Below are positions 1 to 7,768 of a stretch of DNA of 64,000 bases, piece after piece. Both the position numbers and the translations under genes were made by a program. The notes under the pieces are model-generated. The model was not told the DNA's origin, did not search any database, and saw only the letters and a program-made list of their open reading frames with translations. Source of the stretch: Pseudomonas sp. ZH-FAD (GTDB lineage Bacteria > Pseudomonadota > Gammaproteobacteria > Pseudomonadales > Pseudomonadaceae); contig NZ_PGLR01000028.1 in assembly GCF_002803095.1 (NCBI RefSeq), positions 1-64,000 on the forward strand. Direction: 5' to 3'. The number at the start of each line of letters is the position of its first letter. Positions within the stretch are counted from its first letter, which is position 1.

Positions 1-117
1 CTGCGTCGCTGCGCTCCGACTGCCCGGCCGGATGGCCGTGGAACAGGTGGCCAGATGGCCCTGGAATGCCTGGCCAGATGAGAGCGGACTGGGTGGCCGG
101 ATGGCGTGGAATCCGCA
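1..117. mobile_element. End of an IS21-family-like insertion sequence (partial, continues left)
   Basis: Four imperfect tandem copies of a ~23-bp unit with core TGGCC(G/A)GATGGC..TGGAA start near 25, 48, 71 and 94. Multiple terminal repeats of about this size are typical of IS21-family ends, where the transposase IstA binds. Read on the minus strand, the inferred tip starts TGCGGATTCC at 117. The LysR reading frame loses family resemblance at exactly this point. No transposase gene is inside the window, so the family assignment rests on repeat architecture only. Confidence 0.6.
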
Positions 118-283
118 CCGTGCGACTGAACAGACTGCTGCCCATGGCGCGCTCCAGCGCATCGATGCGCCGCGCCACCGCCGAAGGCGTGAGCGGATGG
201 CGCCTTGCCGCTGCGGAGAAGCTGCCGGTCTCCAGCACGTCGAGAAAGAGTTCCAGTTGGTCGGTCAGTGCATCGGGGTTCAT
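118..283 (-). pseudogene. LysR-family regulator, N-terminal 55 residues, interrupted by IS end
   Basis: The 55 codons from the ATG at 283 encode a LysR helix-turn-helix: LELFLDVLETGSFSAAARR, then SAVARRIDALE and LFSRT. This corresponds to the first two thirds of a normal winged-helix DNA-binding domain. After Thr55 the frame stays open to the window edge, but the residues are proline- and histidine-rich and derive from the repeat sequence of the insertion element. The effector-binding domain must be absent or lie on the far side of the element. The gene is therefore probably inactive as a full regulator. Its original target is unknown; the next gene rightward is a divergent TSUP exporter. Confidence 0.7.
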
Positions 284-383
284 GGCAGCCTTCTTATGCG
301 AGACAAGCAAAGCCATTGTGCGTTGCTATGCGTTTCCGCGCTAGCCGCGACTGATTAACATGCGCCCACTGTCTGGAGGTGTC

Positions 384-1151
384 ATGAATCTGTTCGACCT
401 GTTGCTGAATTTGTTACTGGGGCTGGGCCTGGGGACGCTGGGTGGTTTGTTCGGCATCGGCGGCGGGCTGATCGCCATTCCGGTGCTGGGCATCGTTTTC
501 GGCCTGGATCAGCAGCTTGCTCAGGGGACTGCGCTGGTGATGGTGGTGCCGAACGTGATGCTGGCGATCTGGCGTTATCATCAACGCAATCGTATCGACC
601 TGCGACATGCCCTGCTGCTCGGTGTCACCAGTTTCTTCTGCGCCTGGCTGGCCTCGCTGTATGCGGTGGAGGTGGATTCGCGCACCATGCGTTGGGCCTT
701 CGTCGGTTTTCTGCTGGCCCTGGCGGCCTACAACCTGCTGCGCATGCTGATGGCTCAGGCGCCGGCCAGTGGCGAGTTGCGTCATCACTGGGGCTGGTTT
801 GGTGTGCTGGGCGGGGTGTCCGGTGCGATGGGCGGGTTGTTTGGTGTGGGCGGCGCGGTGGTGGCGACGCCGGTGCTGACCAGTGTGTTCGGCACCACGC
901 AGGTGGTGGCGCAGGGGCTCTCGCTGTCGCTGGCGTTGCCCAGCACCGGGGTTACGCTGTTTACCTACGCGTTGCACGATCACGTCAACTGGTGGATGGG
1001 TGTGCCGCTGGCCATCGGTGGCCTGCTCAGCATCAGTTGGGGGGTGCGCCTGGCGCACTCGTTGCCGGAGCGTCTGCTACGCAGCCTGTTCTGTGGCTTC
1101 CTGCTGCTCTGTGCGCTGCTGCTCGCGCTGGAGTCGGGTGGCCGCCTATAG
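384..1151 (+). CDS. TSUP (TauE/SafE) family anion exporter
   Basis: A 255-residue polytopic inner-membrane protein. It has two similar halves, each with the glycine-rich GTLGGLFGIGGGLIAIP / GAMGGLFGVGGAVVATP motif that marks the TauE/SafE (DUF81) family. Members export sulfite, sulfoacetate or related organosulfur anions, but the substrate here cannot be read from sequence. The start at 384 is chosen because GGAGGT lies 3 nt upstream; the frame extends to an ATG at 360 that lacks a ribosome site. It converges with the LysR gene on the other strand, and the two stop regions overlap by 6 bp. Confidence 0.85.
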   Translation: MNLFDLLLNLLLGLGLGTLGGLFGIGGGLIAIPVLGIVFGLDQQLAQGTALVMVVPNVMLAIWRYHQRNRIDLRHALLLGVTSFFCAWLASLYAVEVDSRTMRWAFVGFLLALAAYNLLRMLMAQAPASGELRHHWGWFGVLGGVSGAMGGLFGVGGAVVATPVLTSVFGTTQVVAQGLSLSLALPSTGVTLFTYALHDHVNWWMGVPLAIGGLLSISWGVRLAHSLPERLLRSLFCGFLLLCALLLALESGGRL

Positions 1152-2000
1152 GCGAAAACCTTCGACGATATGCTCGGCCAGGCATTCGGTGACGGGTGAC
1201 TGGCTGCTCTCGTTGCGCAGCAGCACGATGCTGGTCAGCGGCAGCAGCGGCAGGCCTTCGGCTTCGCCGAGGATGCGCAGATCCGGCGTGATCAGGCTTT
1301 GCAGCTGCGCAGTGACCGCGAGGCCCGCGCGCACCACGGCGAAGATCGCCGAGAGGCTGGGGCTGGTGTAGGCGATGCGGTAGGGACGGCTCATCGCATC
1401 CAGCGCGTTGCAGGCCCATTCGCGGCAGAAACAGTCGGCGTTGAACATGGCCAGTGGCATGGGGTTCTGTTCATGCGGGCAGAAGCCCTGGGCCACGGCC
1501 CAGGCGAAGCGCTCCTGGCGCAGCAGTTGGCCGATCTCCTTGCCGGGCTGGCGGGTGACGATGGTCAGGTCGAGATCCTGGCGCAGCAACAGCTGGCCGG
1601 AGGGTTCGCAATGCACCTCCACCTGCACCAACGGATAGGCCTGGGCGAAGCGCGAGAGAATCTCCGGCAGAAAGCGCATCACGTAGTCGTCCGGCGTACC
1701 GATGCGTACGGCACCGACCATATGCGGTTCGCGCAGAGTGTTGAGTACCTCGCCGTGCAGCTTGAGAATGCGCCGCGCATAACCCAGCAGCACCTGGCCC
1801 TCGGGTGTCAGCCGTACCTGGCGGCCGTCGCGCTCGAACAACGGGCGCTGCACCACGTCTTCCTCCAGTCGCTTCATCTGCATGCTCACGGCTGACTGGG
1901 TACGATTGACCGTTTCTGCGGCGCGGGTGAAGCCACCAGTGTCGGCGATGGCAACGAAGCTGCGCAGCAATTCGGTATCAATACTGGGGTGGAAGGCCAT
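1146..2000 (-). CDS. LysR-family transcriptional regulator
   Basis: 284 residues, the usual LysR length. The N-terminal winged helix-turn-helix (about residues 9-67) includes LLRSFVAIADTGGFTRAAE and TQSAVSMQMKRLEE. A periplasmic-binding-protein-like effector domain follows from about residue 95 (MVGAVRIGTPDDYVMRFLP). It is cytoplasmic and presumably binds DNA as a tetramer. It is divergent from the DUF1127 gene at 2098 and convergent with the TSUP gene, so either could be a target; the effector is unknown. A dyad of ATCAATCC and GGATTGAT lies in the divergent intergenic region and could be its operator. Confidence 0.88.
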   Translation of the reverse strand: MAFHPSIDTELLRSFVAIADTGGFTRAAETVNRTQSAVSMQMKRLEEDVVQRPLFERDGRQVRLTPEGQVLLGYARRILKLHGEVLNTLREPHMVGAVRIGTPDDYVMRFLPEILSRFAQAYPLVQVEVHCEPSGQLLLRQDLDLTIVTRQPGKEIGQLLRQERFAWAVAQGFCPHEQNPMPLAMFNADCFCREWACNALDAMSRPYRIAYTSPSLSAIFAVVRAGLAVTAQLQSLITPDLRILGEAEGLPLLPLTSIVLLRNESSQSPVTECLAEHIVEGFRL

Positions 2001-2002
2001 TC

Positions 2003-2048
2003 ATCAATCCTCGAGATGGATTCCATAAGAAACATTCGTTGGATTGAT
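2003..2048. promoter_or_regulatory. Candidate operator dyad between LysR gene and DUF1127 gene
   Basis: ATCAATCC (2003-2010) and its exact reverse complement GGATTGAT (2041-2048) are separated by 30 bp, immediately upstream of the LysR start. Separated dyads next to a divergent LysR gene often bind the regulator itself. Function is inferred from position and symmetry only. Confidence 0.3.
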
Positions 2049-2097
2049 CTTAAGCTCGACCCGACACTGACGCCAACCCCACAGGGAGGGCGAAAAG

Positions 2098-2322
2098 ATG
2101 AAAGGTCAGAAAGGTTATGCGTTGGCTCAGGCCATCCACTTCGAACGTCTGCCGTCACTGGTCGGTGTATGGCGTATGCTGCGGCGCTGGCGTCAACTGG
2201 CACGCGAGCGGGCACAGCTGGCGCAACTGAATGATGCTGCATTGAAGGATCTGGGACTGTCCCGGGCCGATGCGGTGCAGGAGGCCGAACGGCCGTTCTG
2301 GGATGACCCGTTGAGAAAGTGA
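2098..2322 (+). CDS. DUF1127 (YjiS-like) small basic protein
   Basis: 74 residues. The C-terminal half carries the DUF1127 signature: an arginine-rich amphipathic helix (WRMLRRWRQLARERAQLAQL) followed by LNDAALKDLGLSRADA. DUF1127 proteins are short, cytosolic and common in Pseudomonas; some alphaproteobacterial members bind RNA and affect phosphate metabolism, but no function is known here. GGGAGGGCG lies just upstream of the ATG. It is followed 24 bp later by the DMT transporter and may be cotranscribed. Confidence 0.8.
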   Translation: MKGQKGYALAQAIHFERLPSLVGVWRMLRRWRQLARERAQLAQLNDAALKDLGLSRADAVQEAERPFWDDPLRK

Positions 2323-2346
2323 GTGGCACATGACAGGAGTTGCTGA

Positions 2347-3291
2347 ATGACCGCGGTACGCAAGGGCGCCGATTTTTTCCTGTTCCAACTGATGTTGTTG
2401 TTATGCGCCATCTGGGGTAGCCAGCAGGTGGCAATCAAGCTGGCGGCGGACGATATCGCGCCCATGCTGCAGGTAGCGTTGCGCTCGGGTGTTGCCGCGG
2501 TACTGGTCGGCCTGCTGTTGCTGTGGCAGCGCGGCTGGCGCGAGTGGGTCAGTACGACCTGGCTGGCCGGAATCCTGGCCGGTGTCTTGTTCGCGCTGGA
2601 GTTCTTCTTCATCGCGCTGGGCCTGCGCTACACCACGGCCTCGCACATGGCAGTGTTTCTGTACACGGCGCCGATCTTCTCGGCGCTGGGTCTGCACCTG
2701 CTGCTGCCCAGCGAGCGTCTGCGTCGCCTGCAGTGGCTGGGCATCGCGTTGTGTTTCGGCGGCGTGGTGATGGCTTTCGGTGTGGGCGGTAACTGGGCCC
2801 AGATCGATCGCGACATGCTGCTCGGCGACGCGCTGGGGCTGTGCGCCGGTATGGCCTGGGGCGCGACCACGGTCGTGGTGCGTGGCTCGCGCCTGTCCGA
2901 GGCGCCGGCCGGGCTGACCCTGTTCTATCAGTTGGCAGTGGCCTTCGTGCTGCTGCTGGCCTACGCGCTGGTGGTGGTGGACCTTTCCCAGCTGCGTTGG
3001 ACGCCCGTGGCCATTGCCAGCATCCTGCTGCAGGGCGTGGTGGTGTCGTTCTTCACCTACCTGGCCTGGTTCTGGTTGCTGCGCCGCTACCTGGCCTCGA
3101 ACATGGCGGTGTTCTCGTTCATGACACCTCTGTTTGGCGTCACCTTCGGCGTGCTGGTGTTGGACGAACCACTGACCCTGAACTTCATCATCGGCGCGGC
3201 GTTGGTGCTGTCGGGTATCACTCTGGTCAGCAGCGAGGCCTGGTTGCGTCGACGTCTGTCCGGCTGGCGTGGCCTGCCGCAGCAACCCTGA
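2347..3291 (+). CDS. DMT-superfamily (EamA) transporter
   Basis: 314 residues with about ten hydrophobic segments in two EamA repeats: first half from LLCAIWGSQQVAIKLAADD, second half from ALGLCAGMAWGATTVVVRG. This is the drug/metabolite transporter architecture (RhaT/YedA type). Such permeases export amino acids, metabolites or small toxic compounds from the cytoplasm; the substrate is not predictable. AGGAG 7 nt upstream supports the start. Its position after the DUF1127 gene and before a DUF3291 gene is suggestive of one transcript. Confidence 0.85.
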   Translation: MTAVRKGADFFLFQLMLLLCAIWGSQQVAIKLAADDIAPMLQVALRSGVAAVLVGLLLLWQRGWREWVSTTWLAGILAGVLFALEFFFIALGLRYTTASHMAVFLYTAPIFSALGLHLLLPSERLRRLQWLGIALCFGGVVMAFGVGGNWAQIDRDMLLGDALGLCAGMAWGATTVVVRGSRLSEAPAGLTLFYQLAVAFVLLLAYALVVVDLSQLRWTPVAIASILLQGVVVSFFTYLAWFWLLRRYLASNMAVFSFMTPLFGVTFGVLVLDEPLTLNFIIGAALVLSGITLVSSEAWLRRRLSGWRGLPQQP

Positions 3292-3317
3292 TCATTCGTT
3301 TGCATGGAGGCTGGAAA

Positions 3318-3764
3318 TTGTCTGCTTATCACTTGGCCCAACTGAACATTGCCTGGATGAAGACGCCGCTGGAATCACCGGAGATGGCCGATTTCGTTGC
3401 CAATCTGGAGCGTATCAATGCGCTGGCGGAAGGCTCTCCCGGCTATGTCTGGCGTCTGCAGGACGAGGCGGGCGATGCTACGGCGATCCGACCGTTCGGT
3501 GACGAGGTGCTGGTGAATATGTCGGTCTGGCACGACCTACAGTCGCTCAGTGATTACGTTTACAAGTCGGCACATACCGAGATGCTCAAGCGCCGTCGCG
3601 AATGGTTCGAGCGTATCGAGCAGGCGCACCAGGTGCTGTGGTGGGTGCCAGCCGGGCATCGGCCGAGCGTGGTCGAGGCCGCCGAGCGCCTGGCTCATCT
3701 GCGCGAGTATGGCGCGACGGCGCAGGCCTTCACCTTTCGCCACGCGTTCGCCGCGCCGGCCTGA
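3318..3764 (+). CDS. DUF3291 family protein
   Basis: 148 residues, with a TTG start chosen because GGAGG lies 7 nt upstream and the first residues (SAYHLAQLNIAWMKTPLES) are the usual DUF3291 beginning. Other family features are ANLERINALAEGSPGYVWRL, VNMSVWHDLQSLSDYVYKS and a C-terminal WWVPAGHRP. The fold is probably a dimeric ferredoxin-like barrel related to antibiotic-biosynthesis monooxygenases. No catalytic role is established. The open frame extends back into the DMT gene, but those codons are the out-of-frame transporter sequence. Confidence 0.75.
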   Translation: MSAYHLAQLNIAWMKTPLESPEMADFVANLERINALAEGSPGYVWRLQDEAGDATAIRPFGDEVLVNMSVWHDLQSLSDYVYKSAHTEMLKRRREWFERIEQAHQVLWWVPAGHRPSVVEAAERLAHLREYGATAQAFTFRHAFAAPA

Positions 3765-3801
3765 ACTCGTCGGCAGCCAAACTGCCTGATAGGCTGTCGC
3801 C

Positions 3802-4995
3802 ATGACGCTTTCACTTTCTCTCGCCGAAGCCCGCCGCCTGGCCCTGGCTGCCCAGGGTTTCGGTCGTACGCCACGCGGTGCCATCGCCCATCGGCAGCTG
3901 CAGGCGCAGATCGAGCGCCTCGGTGTATTGCAGATCGACTCGGTCAACGCCCTGGTGCGCTCGCACTACCTGCCGGCGTTTTCCCGCCTCGGTCATTACC
4001 AGGCCGAGCACCTCGATGAACTGGCCTGGGGCCGGGCGCGGCGCAGGCGGCTGTTCGAATACTGGGGGCACGAAGCCTCGCTGTTGCCGCTCGAGCTTTA
4101 TCCGCTGCTGCGCTGGCGAATGCGCCGAGCCGCGGATGGGCAGGGCATCTACAGCCAGCTGGCGAAGTTCGGCGTGGAGCGGCGTGACGCCATAGACAGT
4201 GTGCTGCAGGCCGTGCGCGAGCGCGGTGCGCTGGGCGCCGGCAGCCTTTCCTCGCGTACCGAGAAGGCCGGCCCCTGGTGGGACTGGAGCGCGGAAAAGA
4301 TGGCGCTGGAATGGCTGTTCGCTGCAGGTCTGGTCACTGTGGCCGGGCGCCGCGGCTTCGAAAGGCTGTACGACCTGCCGGAGCGGGTCATTCCCGCGGA
4401 TATGCTGAATCACCCAGATCTCGATGAGGACGAGGCGCAGCGCCGCCTGTTGCTTCGTTCTGCCGATGCCCTTGGCGTGGCGACCGAGCGCGATTTGCGC
4501 GACTACTACCGACTGGACGTCAGTGACAGCAAGCGCCGTATCGCCGAATTGGTGGAGGCGGGCGAGTTGTTGCCCGTCGCGGTGCAAGGCTGGCGGCAGA
4601 TGGCCTATTGCCGTGGTGAGCCGCGCATTCCCCGGCGTGTTCGCCATAGCGCCTTGCTGTCGCCGTTCGATTCACTGATCTGGGAACGCGAGCGCACCGA
4701 GCGGCTGTTTGGTTTTCGCTATCGCCTGGAGATCTACACCCCGCAGGCCAAGCGCGTGTATGGCTACTACGTGCTGCCGTTCCTGCACCACGAACGCCTG
4801 CTGGCGCGGGTGGATCTGCGCAGCGAGCGCGCTACCGGGCGCCTGGCGGTGCATGCCGTGCATCTGGAGGACGCGGTGTTGAGCGAGGAGGCGCGCCTGG
4901 CGCTGGGCGATTCACTGCGAGCGCTGGCGCACTGGTTGGGCCTGGATGAGGTGTGGTTGGCGCCGAGCGTCAGTCTGCGCGGGCTGCTCGGCTAA
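3802..4995 (+). CDS. ycaQ: YcaQ-type winged-helix DNA glycosylase (crosslink repair)
   Basis: 397 residues, the full YcaQ/AlkX (HTH_42) length. In E. coli this protein unhooks DNA interstrand crosslinks and removes bulky N7-alkyl adducts. The catalytic Q-x-D motif is visible as Gln44-Ile-Asp46 (LQIDSVNALVRSHYLPAFSR). The three tandem winged helices are represented by segments such as WDWSAEKMALEWLFAAGLV and RDYYRLDVSDSKRRIAELV. The C-terminal region SPFDSLIWERERTERLFGF is strongly conserved in the family. The gene converges on the LprI-like gene with a 4-bp overlap. Function is by family; the substrate range of this orthologue is inferred. Confidence 0.85.
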   Translation: MTLSLSLAEARRLALAAQGFGRTPRGAIAHRQLQAQIERLGVLQIDSVNALVRSHYLPAFSRLGHYQAEHLDELAWGRARRRRLFEYWGHEASLLPLELYPLLRWRMRRAADGQGIYSQLAKFGVERRDAIDSVLQAVRERGALGAGSLSSRTEKAGPWWDWSAEKMALEWLFAAGLVTVAGRRGFERLYDLPERVIPADMLNHPDLDEDEAQRRLLLRSADALGVATERDLRDYYRLDVSDSKRRIAELVEAGELLPVAVQGWRQMAYCRGEPRIPRRVRHSALLSPFDSLIWERERTERLFGFRYRLEIYTPQAKRVYGYYVLPFLHHERLLARVDLRSERATGRLAVHAVHLEDAVLSEEARLALGDSLRALAHWLGLDEVWLAPSVSLRGLLG

Positions 4996-5378
4996 CCGCC
5001 GTTTTCCAGCAGGAACTTCAGCTCCTCGACGCGCTGGATATTCAGCTGCATCGGGCAGGTGTAGTACATCGGCGAGCCAACGTGCTTGCCCTGCAGGTCG
5101 CATTGGCCGTTGCGGTAGACCAGCCAGGCCTTCTGCGCCGTTTCCAGCTGTTCGGCGTCCTCTGGCGCGTCGTCCTGCAGCTTGAGGAACAGCTGCTGGT
5201 AGACGCGGTTCATCTCCTTCTTCAGCGTTTCCGATACACCTTCGGCACAGCCGGCGACGCTGGCGTTGTTGATCATTCCACTGGCGTCCAGGCAGGCCTG
5301 GTACTGCTGGTCATAATCGGCCTGAACCGCGGGTGAAAGAATGAGCAAGATTGCCAGGCAGTGGCGCGGTATCGACAT
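4992..5378 (-). CDS. Periplasmic LprI-like (DUF1311) protein
   Basis: 128 residues starting at an ATG preceded by GGAG. Residues 1-20 (MSIPRHCLAILLILSPAVQA) form a signal peptide. The mature part has the DUF1311 arrangement: YDQQYQACLDAS, CAEGVSETLKKEMNRVYQQL, then AQKAWLVYRNGQCDLQG, with about five cysteines able to form disulfides. The founding member LprI inhibits lysozyme, but many DUF1311 proteins have no known role. Upstream codons back to 5408 lack a good ribosome site. It lies 51 bp after the M48 lipoprotein gene and may be cotranscribed with it. Confidence 0.75.
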   Translation of the reverse strand: MSIPRHCLAILLILSPAVQADYDQQYQACLDASGMINNASVAGCAEGVSETLKKEMNRVYQQLFLKLQDDAPEDAEQLETAQKAWLVYRNGQCDLQGKHVGSPMYYTCPMQLNIQRVEELKFLLENGG

Positions 5379-5429
5379 GGTGATCTCCAAACGAAACAGG
5401 GGCTGCAATGCAGCCCCTGAACATTACCT

Positions 5430-6185
5430 TTACTTGGCAGCCAGACGGGTGCGCATGTTGGCGGCGCGGTCGCTGGAACCCGGGTGCGAGGAGAACATGC
5501 TGCCTTCGCCGCCGCCCAGTTTGGCCAGCTTCTCGAACGCGGTGACCAGACCCTCACGGGGGATGTTGCGTTGGGTCAGCAGGTCGAAGGAGAAGTTGTC
5601 GGCGGCGTTTTCCTGGCTTTGCGAGAACTGCGCATTGACCAGTTGCTCACCCAGGGCGCCGAGCTGCGACGCGGACAATGCGGCGATGGTGCCGTTGCCC
5701 GACGCGGCTGCAGCATTGCGCGCGGCGGTGGTGGCGTAGGCGGTTTGCATGGCCTTCTTGCTGTGGCCGAGGGCGACGTGGCCGATCTCGTGGCCGAGCA
5801 CGCCTTCCACTTCGTTGTCGGTCATCAGGTCCATCAGGCCGCTGTAGACGCGCACGCAGCCGTTGGCCATGGCCCAGGCGTTGACCTCATCGGCCTGATA
5901 CACCTTGTAGGTGATCGGCGTGCCGTTGATCTGATGGCCAAGGTTGTTGGCGATCTTGTCCAAGCGCTTGCTGTACGGGCTGTTCGGGCCGGCGATATTG
6001 GCTTCGGCATCCATTTCAGCGCAGGCCTGGTCGGACATGCTGCGTACTTCGGCGTCGCTGAGGGTCGCGGCCTGCACGGCCATCAGGCCGGATTGCAGCA
6101 TGGCGTCGGGGGACATGTTCTGGCAGCCAGTCAGCAAGACAGCACTGGACAGGGCGAAAGCGGAGAGGGTGGTGCGCAGTTGCAT
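5430..6185 (-). CDS. M48-family metallopeptidase lipoprotein
   Basis: 251 residues. The signal peptide ends in a lipobox LLTGC with the lipid-modified Cys21, so the protein is membrane-anchored in the periplasm. The zinc site is HEIGH at residues 132-136, with a third ligand probably Glu192 in QENAADNF. This matches the short LoiP/YcaL/BepA-like branch of M48, which degrades misfolded envelope proteins; TPR repeats of BepA are absent. AAGGACG precedes the start. The downstream LprI-like gene suggests an envelope maintenance pair, which is inference. Confidence 0.85.
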   Translation of the reverse strand: MQLRTTLSAFALSSAVLLTGCQNMSPDAMLQSGLMAVQAATLSDAEVRSMSDQACAEMDAEANIAGPNSPYSKRLDKIANNLGHQINGTPITYKVYQADEVNAWAMANGCVRVYSGLMDLMTDNEVEGVLGHEIGHVALGHSKKAMQTAYATTAARNAAAASGNGTIAALSASQLGALGEQLVNAQFSQSQENAADNFSFDLLTQRNIPREGLVTAFEKLAKLGGGEGSMFSSHPGSSDRAANMRTRLAAK

Positions 6186-6315
6186 GGTTCATCGTCCTTG
6201 TTGAGGGGGGGTGGCCGCGAGTCCTTTCCGGCTGGGTGTAACTGGGGCACCTGTCCGGTGCTCGCGATGGGACAGCATTATGCCGGATACCGCACAGAAG
6301 ATGTGCGAGCCGGTT

Positions 6316-6342
6316 CGCGCCCTGGCCCCTGGCCAGGGCGCG
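6316..6342 (-). terminator. Strong GC hairpin after DAHP synthase gene
   Basis: CGCGCCCTGGCC and its exact reverse complement flank a 3-nt loop (CCT), immediately downstream of the minus-strand DAHP synthase stop at 6348. The 12-bp stem is strong but no clear U tract follows, so it is either a terminator of the non-canonical kind or an mRNA 3'-end stabiliser. Confidence 0.5.
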
Positions 6343-6347
6343 GCTCG

Positions 6348-7694
6348 TCAGCGGCGTACCTGCTTCAGCGTTTCGGCGATCATGAACGCCAGTTCCAGGG
6401 ACTGGTCGGCATTCATGCGCGGGTCGCAGTGGGTGTGGTAACGGTCGGATAGGCCGTCCTCGGTGATCGGGCGCGAACCGCCAATGCACTCGGTGACGTT
6501 CTGCCCGGTCATCTCGATATGGATGCCACCGGCGTAGGTGCCTTCGGCCTGGTGCACGGCGAAGAACTGCCGGACTTCGCTGAGGATCTGCGCGAAGTCG
6601 CGGGTCTTGTAGCCGCTGCTGGCCTTGATGGTGTTGCCATGCATGGGGTCGGAGCTCCACAGCACCTGGCGACCCTCTTCCTTGACCTTGCGCAGCAGGC
6701 GCGGGAAGTGCGCTTCGACCTTGTCCGCGCCCATGCGCACGATCAGGTTGAGGCGGCCCGGATCGTTGTCCGGGTTGAGGGTGTCGAGCAGGCGGATCAG
6801 CTCGTCCGGGTCCATGCTCGGGCCGACCTTGACGCCGATGGGGTTCTCGATGCCGCGCATGAATTCGACGTGCGCACCGTCCAGCTGGCGGGTGCGGTCG
6901 CCGATCCACAGCATGTGCGCGGAGCAGTCGTACCAGCGGCCGGTGAGGCTGTCACGACGGACGAAGGCCTCTTCGTAGTTCAGCAGCAGCGCTTCGTGGG
7001 CGGTGAAGAAGCTGACTTCGCGCAGCTGCGGCGCGCTGTCCATGCCGACGGCGCGCATGAACGCCAGGGTTTCGTCGATGCGATTGGCCAACTGGTGGTA
7101 CTTCTCGGATAGCGCCGAGTTGGCGATGAAGTCGAGGTTCCACTGATGCACCTGATGCACGTCGGCAAAACCGCCCTGAGCGAAGGCGCGCAGCAGGTTG
7201 AGGCTGGCGGTGGCCTGGTGGTAGGCCTGCAGCAGGCGCTCCGGGTCCGGTACGCGACTGGCGACGTCGAAACCGATGCCGTTGACGATGTCGCCGCGGT
7301 AAGCGGGCAGGGTAACGCCATCGATGGTTTCGCTGCCGGACGAACGCGGCTTGGCGAACTGGCCAGCCATGCGTCCGACCTTGACCACCGGGCAGCCGGC
7401 GGCGAAGGTCATGACGATGGCCATCTGCAGCAACACCTTGAAGGTGTCGCGGATCTTCGCGGCGGAAAACTCGGCGAAACTCTCGGCGCAGTCGCCGCCC
7501 TGCAGCAGGAAGGCGCGGCCCTGGGTGACCTCGGCGAACTGGCGACGCAGTTCGCGCGCCTCGCCGGCGAATACCAGCGGCGGGTAGCCGGCCAGGGTTT
7601 GCTCGACGCGGGTCAGGTGCGCGGCATCAGGGTATTCAGGCTGCTGCTGGATGGGCTTGGCCCTCCAGCTTTCGGGGCTCCAGGCGTTCGACAT
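6348..7694 (-). CDS. Class II 3-deoxy-7-phosphoheptulonate (DAHP) synthase
   Basis: 448 residues, the size of plant-like class II DAHP synthases. The enzyme condenses phosphoenolpyruvate with erythrose 4-phosphate in the first step of the shikimate pathway. Family signatures are the N-terminal WRAKPIQQQPEYPD, LLQGGDCAESF, GRMAGQFAKPRS, KVGPSMDPDEL, WSSDPMHGNT and the terminal GGIHIEMTGQNVTECIGGS. These carry metal and substrate ligands (Cys, His, Glu, Asp). In Pseudomonas this housekeeping class II enzyme coexists with class I forms and with phenazine-linked PhzC. No phenazine genes are nearby, so a primary aromatic amino acid role is more likely. Confidence 0.93.
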   Translation of the reverse strand: MSNAWSPESWRAKPIQQQPEYPDAAHLTRVEQTLAGYPPLVFAGEARELRRQFAEVTQGRAFLLQGGDCAESFAEFSAAKIRDTFKVLLQMAIVMTFAAGCPVVKVGRMAGQFAKPRSSGSETIDGVTLPAYRGDIVNGIGFDVASRVPDPERLLQAYHQATASLNLLRAFAQGGFADVHQVHQWNLDFIANSALSEKYHQLANRIDETLAFMRAVGMDSAPQLREVSFFTAHEALLLNYEEAFVRRDSLTGRWYDCSAHMLWIGDRTRQLDGAHVEFMRGIENPIGVKVGPSMDPDELIRLLDTLNPDNDPGRLNLIVRMGADKVEAHFPRLLRKVKEEGRQVLWSSDPMHGNTIKASSGYKTRDFAQILSEVRQFFAVHQAEGTYAGGIHIEMTGQNVTECIGGSRPITEDGLSDRYHTHCDPRMNADQSLELAFMIAETLKQVRR

Positions 7695-7768
7695 GCTGCG
7701 TCTCTAGCGGTTGATCAGGCGGAGACGCATGGTAACCGATAAGCCCCGCAGCTCGTACGTGTATTGGC

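Noticed and set aside
1..117. CRISPR array
   Set aside because: The four repeats are contiguous, imperfect and without unique spacers of regular length; they fit IS terminal repeats better.
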